NCBI RefSeq assembly: GCF_030499535.1
Contig: NZ_JASTLB010000001.1
Coordinates: forward strand, 682,001 to 746,000
DNA length: 64,000 nucleotides
Reading direction: 5' to 3'
Source of the DNA: Streptomyces sp. TG1A-8
GTDB lineage: Bacteria > Actinomycetota > Actinomycetes > Streptomycetales > Streptomycetaceae
Shown in pieces: positions 59,239-64,000 of this stretch. The position numbers and the translations under genes are program-made. Position 1 is the stretch's first letter. Each line of letters begins with the position of its first letter. Under the pieces are notes generated by a model that worked only from the letters and a program-made list of their open reading frames with translations, did not search any database and was not told the origin of the DNA.

Positions 59239-60120
59239 GTGCGGCCCCCGGCCCGCCCCGGCCCCGAAGGGGGCGCCCCGGGCGCCCGGCACCGGGCCCG
59301 TACCGCCCCGAGGGGGACCGCCGGCGTTCCCCCGTCCCGTCGCTCCCGGCGGGCCGCCGCCGTGGCGCTGCCGCTCACCGTCCTGGCGGCGGCGCACATC
59401 GGCCCGGCGGCCACCTGGCTGCCCGGCCTGCGCCGCGCCCTGTTCCCGGCCCTGGCCGGGAGCGGCCGCCCGGACCACGTCGCCCTCACCTTCGACGACG
59501 GTCCGGATCCGCTGTCCACGCCCCGCTTCCTCGACGCCCTGGACGGCCTCGGCGTGCGCGCGACCTTCTTCGTGCTGGGCGAACGCGTCGTGCGGCATCC
59601 CGGACTGGTCCGGGAGACCGCACGGCGGGGGCACGAGCTGGCGGTGCACGGCTGGGCCCACGACCGCCCCTGGTGGCCGGCCCCGGCGCGCGACGCGGCG
59701 GACGTGCTGCGCGCCGTGCGCGCGCTGTACGACGCGACCGGGGTCCGCCCGCACTGGTACCGGCCGCCGTACGGCATCCTCACCTCCGGCCGCTGGCTGG
59801 CCGCGCGCGGGGCCGGGCTGCGCCCCGTGCTGTGGACCGCGTGGGGCCGGGACTGGACGGCGCACGCCACGCCCGCCTCCGTGCGGGCCCGGGTGGGGGC
59901 CGGCCTGCGCGGCGGGGGCACCGTCCTCCTCCACGACTCCGACCGGCACGCGGCCCCCGGGTCCTGGCGCTCCGCCCTCGGCGCGCTGCCCGGCATCGTG
60001 CGCGGCTGCCGGGACGCGGGCCTGTCGGTGGGACCGCTGGCCGAACACGGCACGGCGGCGGCGCGGTGCGGGAGCGCCGCGGAGGAGGGCGGGGAGGTGG
60101 CTGGGGCGGTTGCCGGGTGA
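59239..60120 (+). CDS. polysaccharide deacetylase (NodB domain)
   Basis: A membrane-anchored or secreted deacetylase that removes acetyl groups from GlcNAc-type polymers such as peptidoglycan or chitin. Motifs: ALTFDDGPDPLSTPRF (motif 1, catalytic and metal Asp), HELAVHGWAHDRPWW (motif 2, HxxxH), YRPPYGILTSG (motif 3), and TVLLHDSDRHA (motif 5, leucine and His). A basic, Pro-rich start is followed by one hydrophobic segment (AAAVALPLTVLAAAHIG). The GTG at 59239 has no good ribosome site, so the exact start is uncertain. A GTG at 59192 that overlaps the transporter stop is in another frame. Confidence 0.87.
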   Translation: MRPPARPGPEGGAPGARHRARTAPRGTAGVPPSRRSRRAAAVALPLTVLAAAHIGPAATWLPGLRRALFPALAGSGRPDHVALTFDDGPDPLSTPRFLDALDGLGVRATFFVLGERVVRHPGLVRETARRGHELAVHGWAHDRPWWPAPARDAADVLRAVRALYDATGVRPHWYRPPYGILTSGRWLAARGAGLRPVLWTAWGRDWTAHATPASVRARVGAGLRGGGTVLLHDSDRHAAPGSWRSALGALPGIVRGCRDAGLSVGPLAEHGTAAARCGSAAEEGGEVAGAVAG

Positions 60121-60342
60121 GACGCTTCCCGAAGCGGCGCGGCCCGCGCTCCGGCCGGTGCGCGGCGCCGGACCGGCGCGCCGTGTCCGGCCGGTTGACC
60201 ATCTGCGGCCGGTCCGCCACCCGAGGCCGGGCGCGCGGGCGGCTTCCGGCCGGCCGTGCCACCGGGGACCCGCAGGGGGCCGCGCCCGCCCGTGGCGGCC
60301 CGCGGCCGTCGGTGGGCGGCGCGGCGAGCACGGGAGGGTACC

Positions 60343-61134
60343 GTGAGACAGGGGCGGCGCGGCCTCCACCGCGCCTGGGAGTGGCTCGGGGTGCGCGTGC
60401 TGTTCCGGCGCGGCCGCGAGCTTGAGCTGATGCACCGGGCGATGGGGTTCGCCACGCTGGCCCTGGTGACGCTGGCCCCGCTGCTGATCGTGGTGGCGGC
60501 GGCCGACCCGCTGGGGCGGGGCGGCTTCGCCTCCTGGCTCACCGACGGCATGGGCCTGTCCGGCCGGTCGGCCCGCGCGCTCACCGCCGTCATCTCCCCG
60601 CCCCGCAAGGTCATCGGCACCACCAGCCTGCTGAGCGGCCTGCTGCTCGTGGTGTTCGGCACGTCCTTCGGGGGCAGCGTGCAGAACGGGTACGAACGGA
60701 TCTGGGGTCTGGCCCCCGGCCCCTGGCACCGGGTGTGGCGGCAGGCGACCTGGCTGGTGGTGCTGACCGCCTACCTCTACCAGGAGGTGCTCACGCAGAC
60801 GGCCCTGCGCGGTGACCAGCGGATCGCGCTGTCGACCGTGAGCGGCGTCCTGTTCTTCTGGTGGGGGCAGCGCTTCCTGCTGGGCGGCCAGGTCCACTGG
60901 CGCACGCTCCTGCCGGGCGCGCTGGCCACCGTCGTCGGCCTGGGCGGGCTGCGCGTCTTCTCCTCCCTCGTCTTCGAACCGCTCATCGTCACCAACGCGC
61001 TGAACTACGGCGCGGTCGGCACGGTGCTGGTGGTGGAGTCCTGGCTCATCGGCGTCGGATTCGTCGTCTACGGCGGCGCGCTCCTCGGCCGCTGGTTCTG
61101 CGACCACCACTGGATGCCGCGCCACGACGGGTGA
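60343..61134 (+). CDS. YihY-related membrane protein
   Basis: A 263-aa membrane protein with about six transmembrane helices (ATLALVTLAPLLIVVAAA, LLSGLLLVVFGTSFGGS, TWLVVLTAYLYQEVL, LLPGALATVVGLGGLRVF, GTVLVVESWLIGVGFVVYGG). The helix pattern and the S-x-x-x-G-Y-E-R-I-W region (SVQNGYERIWGL) match the YihY/YhjD family, with shorter ends than the member at 41266. Function unsettled. The GTG at 60343 is preceded by GGGAGGG. It ends WMPRHDG. Confidence 0.78.
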   Translation: MRQGRRGLHRAWEWLGVRVLFRRGRELELMHRAMGFATLALVTLAPLLIVVAAADPLGRGGFASWLTDGMGLSGRSARALTAVISPPRKVIGTTSLLSGLLLVVFGTSFGGSVQNGYERIWGLAPGPWHRVWRQATWLVVLTAYLYQEVLTQTALRGDQRIALSTVSGVLFFWWGQRFLLGGQVHWRTLLPGALATVVGLGGLRVFSSLVFEPLIVTNALNYGAVGTVLVVESWLIGVGFVVYGGALLGRWFCDHHWMPRHDG

Positions 61135-61348
61135 GCGGGCGGCGGGCCGGTACCGGAGCGCGGCCCGGCCGGGGAGGACGCCGCGCAAGCGGGTCCCGAC
61201 GGGGGCTCCTTGACGCCGTGTCGGTTCCGGGCGGCCTTGTCCCGGGCGGGCGGCGTCCGCATGCTCGGACGTACCCGGGGACCGGGGTGCCCGTCACCGG
61301 GTGCGTCCGGTCCCGTTCCGACCGGACCCCTTCCTCCTTGGAGCCGCC

Positions 61349-62719
61349 ATGCCAGCTGCCGCCACCGTGCCCGGTGACCGGGCCGCCGTCTCCCCCGGCG
61401 CACGCCGACTCGCGCTCGTCGGCGGGTCCCTGGGCAACCTCGTCGAGTGGTACGACTGGTTCGTCTACGCCAGTTTCGCGATCTACTTCGCCGACTCGTT
61501 CTTCCCCGGCGACGACCCCACCACCCAGTTGCTGAACACGGCCGGCATCTTCGCGGTCGGCTTCCTGATGCGCCCGGTCGGCGGCTGGATCCTGGGCCGG
61601 GCGGCGGACCGGCACGGCCGCAAGAGCGCGCTCACCCTGACCGTCGGCATGATGTCGGTCGCCGCCCTGCTCATCGCCGCCGCGCCCACCTACGGCCGGG
61701 CCGGCCACCTCGGCGCCGGGGTGCTGCTGCTGGCGCGGCTGCTGCAGGGCCTGAGCATCGGCGGTGAGTACGCCGCCAGCGCCACCTACCTGACCGAGGC
61801 GTCCGCCCGGAACCGGCGCGGACTCGGTTCCTCGTTCCAGTACGTGTCGATGACGTGTGGTCAGCTCCTCGGCCTGGCGATCCTGATCACCTTGCAGCAC
61901 ACCCTGACCACCGGCCAGCTGGAGAGCTGGGGGTGGCGCATCCCGTTCGCGTTCGGGGCCGTCTTCGCCGTGGTGGTGTTCTGGCTGCGGCGCCGGCTGA
62001 CGGAGACGGAGGCCTTCACCGAGGAGTCCGGCGCGGACGGGCCCGCGGACGGCGCGCGCGGCACGCTCGGGGCCCTGTGGGAGCACCGCCGCGAGGCCGC
62101 TCTGGTCATGGCGCTGACCCTGGGGGGCACGGTGGCCTACTACACGTACACCACCTACCTCACCAAGTACCTGGTCGGCAGTGCCGGGATGGCCAGGTCC
62201 ACCGCCACACTGGTGAGTTTCACCGCGCTCACGGTCTTCGCGCTGCTCCAGCCCCTCGCCGGGCTGCTCTCCGACCGGATCGGACGCCGTCCGCTGCTGA
62301 TCACCTTCGCGGTCGGCTGCACGGTGGGGACCTATCCGATCATGACCGCTCTCGGCTCGGCGTCCTCCTACTGGCCGGCGTTGGGCCTGTCCCTGCTCGC
62401 CCTGGTCGTCGTCACCGGGTACACCTCGATCAACGCGGCGGTGAAGGCCGAACTGTTCCCCACCCGGGTCCGTGCCCTCGGCGTGGCGCTGCCGTACGCG
62501 ATCGCCAACGCGCTGTTCGGCGGGACGGCGGAGTACATCGCCCTGTGGTTCAAGGACATCGGCCACGAGAAGGCGTTCTTCTGGTACGTGTCGGGGTGCG
62601 CGCTGGTCTCGCTGGTCGTCTACGTCCTGATGCCGGACACCCGTGGCGCCGCGCTCAGCCGCGCCGAGGCCGGCGCGGACGCGGGTCCCGGCCACGGCGC
62701 GGCGAAGGCCGCCCGTTGA
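61349..62719 (+). CDS. MFS transporter, metabolite:H+ symporter (MHS) family
   Basis: A 456-aa, 12-helix proton symporter. The N-terminus GNLVEWYDWFVYASFAIYFA with DSFFP is the hallmark of the MHS group (KgtP, ProP, ShiA). Other MFS motifs: GWILGRAADRHGRKSAL (loop 2-3), ARLLQGLSIGGEYAASATYL and LLSDRIGRRPLL. Cargo is likely an organic acid such as alpha-ketoglutarate or a dicarboxylate (inference from family). TTGGAG lies 6 nt before the ATG. The prenyl transferase gene follows after 115 bp. Confidence 0.92.
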   Translation: MPAAATVPGDRAAVSPGARRLALVGGSLGNLVEWYDWFVYASFAIYFADSFFPGDDPTTQLLNTAGIFAVGFLMRPVGGWILGRAADRHGRKSALTLTVGMMSVAALLIAAAPTYGRAGHLGAGVLLLARLLQGLSIGGEYAASATYLTEASARNRRGLGSSFQYVSMTCGQLLGLAILITLQHTLTTGQLESWGWRIPFAFGAVFAVVVFWLRRRLTETEAFTEESGADGPADGARGTLGALWEHRREAALVMALTLGGTVAYYTYTTYLTKYLVGSAGMARSTATLVSFTALTVFALLQPLAGLLSDRIGRRPLLITFAVGCTVGTYPIMTALGSASSYWPALGLSLLALVVVTGYTSINAAVKAELFPTRVRALGVALPYAIANALFGGTAEYIALWFKDIGHEKAFFWYVSGCALVSLVVYVLMPDTRGAALSRAEAGADAGPGHGAAKAAR

Positions 62720-62834
62720 TCCGGGGGCGGCGACCGGGCGGACGGCCGGGGCCGAACGGACGCGCCTGGCCCGGGCGGACGGCGTGGCACTATCGTTGCG
62801 CCTTCGATCACGGGTGCGGAGAAGGGACACAGGC

Positions 62835-63611
62835 GTGGCATGGAAAGCCTTGCGGTCGGCGTTGGAAGCGGTTTACGTACGGCGCCTGAACCGCAAGCTG
62901 GAGGGGCTGCCCCGGCCGCGGCATGTGGCGATCATGCTGGACGGCAACCGGCGCTGGGCGCGGGGCGCGGGACACAGGGACGTCCGTGAGGGCTACCGCG
63001 TGGGGGGCGCGAAGGTCACGGACTTCCTGCACTGGTGCACGGACGCCGGGATCAAGCACGTCACGCTGTGGATGCTGTCCGACGACAACCTGCACCGGCC
63101 GGCCCACGAACTCGAGCCCCTGCTCGACATAATCGAGGAGACCGTGCAGCGTGTCTGCGTCCCCGGGGAGCCCTGGGAGATCGAGATCATCGGCGCGCTG
63201 GACCTGCTGCCCGGCAACACCGCGCGGGTGCTGAAGGAGGCCGCCGCGCCGACGAAGGGCCGCGGCGGCCTCAAGGTCGACGTCGCCGTCGGCTACGGCG
63301 GCCGCCGCGAGATCGTGGACGCGGTCAGGGCGGCCTTCGACAGGCACATCGGCGCGGGCGGCGACCCCCGGGACCTGGCGGCGGAGTTCGACCTGGAGCA
63401 CATCACGGACAACCTGTACTCACCGGCCGGGCACGACACCGACTTCATCATCCGCACCTCCGGCGAACAGCGGCTGTCCGGGTTCCTGCTGTGGCAGTCC
63501 GCCTACGCCGAGGTGCACTTCGTGGACGTGCTGTGGCCGGCGTTCCGTCAGATCGACCTCCTGCGCGCGCTGCGCTCGTACGCCGACCGCGACCGCCGCT
63601 ACGGCCGCTGA
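62835..63611 (+). CDS. short-chain Z-prenyl diphosphate synthase (UppS family)
   Basis: A 258-aa cis-prenyltransferase that extends an allylic diphosphate with isopentenyl diphosphate. Motifs: HVAIMLDGNRRWARGAGH (catalytic Asp, about residues 31-48), TLWMLSDDNLHRP, VAVGYGGRREIVDA, and RTSGEQRLSGFLLWQSAYAE (region V, about 215-234). It resembles the M. tuberculosis Rv1086 type (Z-farnesyl diphosphate synthase) as I recall it; the full-length decaprenyl/undecaprenyl enzyme is the alternative. The GTG at 62835 follows GAAGGG. A near ATG at 62839 is out of frame. Confidence 0.9.
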   Translation: MAWKALRSALEAVYVRRLNRKLEGLPRPRHVAIMLDGNRRWARGAGHRDVREGYRVGGAKVTDFLHWCTDAGIKHVTLWMLSDDNLHRPAHELEPLLDIIEETVQRVCVPGEPWEIEIIGALDLLPGNTARVLKEAAAPTKGRGGLKVDVAVGYGGRREIVDAVRAAFDRHIGAGGDPRDLAAEFDLEHITDNLYSPAGHDTDFIIRTSGEQRLSGFLLWQSAYAEVHFVDVLWPAFRQIDLLRALRSYADRDRRYGR

Positions 63612-63909
63612 CCGCGCGCGTCCGCCGCGCGCGGTCCCGCGGGTCGTGCGGCGGGGCGGCCCCGGCCCCGTGGTGCGGGGGTCCTGCCCGGTGGGACGCG
63701 GTGCGGGGGCATCGCCCGGCGGGCCCGCCACGGCCCGCCCCGGTGCCGCGCCCCGCGTCCCGCACGGTCGGGGCCGCGGCCCGCGGGATGCCGCCGCGTC
63801 GCGGAAGCACCCCGGAATCGTCCGTGATCGGTAACAGGCGGATCCTCCCGCGGGTCCCGCCCGTCCTGACAGGTGCACGGGAAACGGCACCACGAGGAAC
63901 GGGGCGGAC
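63612..63909. other. 298-bp intergenic region
   Basis: Between the prenyl transferase and the start of a secreted protein. It is GC-rich with many short palindromes and no supported gene, terminator or promoter that I can assign. Confidence 0.3.
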
Positions 63910-64000
63910 ATGGCACGGCACGGTGGGCGGGGATGGTACGGCCGGGTGGCAGCGGCGGCGCTCGGGGTGACGGCGCTGGCCGCCGCCACCTCGGTGTGGA
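63910..64000 (+). CDS. start of a secreted protein (truncated by window)
   Basis: The ATG at 63910 opens 30 codons in the window. They encode a basic N-terminus (MARHGGRGWYGR) and a hydrophobic core (VAAAALGVTALAAATSV), a Sec signal peptide or membrane anchor. A purine run (GAGGAACGGGGCGG) precedes the start. The mature protein is outside the window, so no function can be given. Confidence 0.6.
   Translation, partial: MARHGGRGWYGRVAAAALGVTALAAATSVW

Noticed and set aside
59192..59239. GTG at 59192 overlapping the transporter stop as the start of the deacetylase
   Set aside because: It lies in a different reading frame from the NodB domain. Using it would require a frameshift for which there is no evidence.

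Overview
The window is high-GC actinobacterial DNA, almost certainly Streptomyces. The signs are very high GC at third codon positions, frequent GTG starts, a SpoIIE/HATPase-type anti-sigma regulator, DUF3618/holin-like stress proteins, an LAxTG cell-wall protein, and a giant modular type I polyketide synthase (PKS). No rRNA, tRNA, CRISPR array, insertion sequence or phage was seen.

Region 1 (1-31.3 kb) is the right-hand end of a glycosylated reduced-polyketide (macrolide-type) gene cluster. Two PKS genes are transcribed leftward. The first (28541->16032) encodes a KSQ-AT-ACP loading module plus modules 1 and 2. The second (15984->1045) encodes modules 3-5. All ATs carry methylmalonyl-type motifs except AT5, which is malonyl-type. 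Every extension module has a KR and module 5 adds a DH. There is no thioesterase, so further modules lie outside the window. The chain predicted at the end of module 5 is a propionate-started 5,7,9,11-tetrahydroxy-4,6,8,10-tetramethyltridec-2-enoyl thioester (inference from domains). Sugar genes flank the PKS: a glucose-1-phosphate thymidylyltransferase just downstream (978->1, runs off the window) and, divergent from the PKS, an NDP-hexose 2,3-dehydratase and 3-ketoreductase. They point to a 2-deoxyhexose on the product. Four of the five extension modules carry a nearly identical 1028-bp AT block with codon use unlike its surroundings.

Region 2 (31.3-39.3 kb) is the cluster border and general genes: a TetR regulator with a VC0807-like membrane protein, a decayed FAD-oxidase tail, a small anti-sigma-type ATPase, a secreted GH92 alpha-mannosidase behind a striking inverted-repeat operator, a multidomain SpoIIE-family protein that has lost two metal-binding Asp residues, and a MerR regulator.

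Region 3 (39.6-47.4 kb) is envelope and lipid related. It holds a holin-like/DUF3618 pair, a small hypothetical gene, a YihY-family membrane protein, a diacylglycerol-kinase-type lipid kinase, an alkylglycerone-phosphate-synthase-like FAD enzyme, and a divergent TetR-GlpD pair.

Region 4 (47.6-53.5 kb) is a leftward operon of a YbdK/GCS2-type carboxylate-amine ligase, a 48-aa peptide translationally coupled to the next gene, an N-acetylglutaminylglutamine-amide-type amidotransferase, and an S9 peptidase. It looks like an uncharacterised route to a small amidated peptide and is the best candidate here for an undescribed system.

Region 5 (53.9-64 kb) holds an LAxTG-anchored surface protein, a cyclophilin, an MGDG-synthase-like glycosyltransferase, a short-chain dehydrogenase, a DMT transporter, a polysaccharide deacetylase, a second YihY-like protein, an MHS-family symporter, a short-chain Z-prenyl diphosphate synthase, and the start of a secreted protein.
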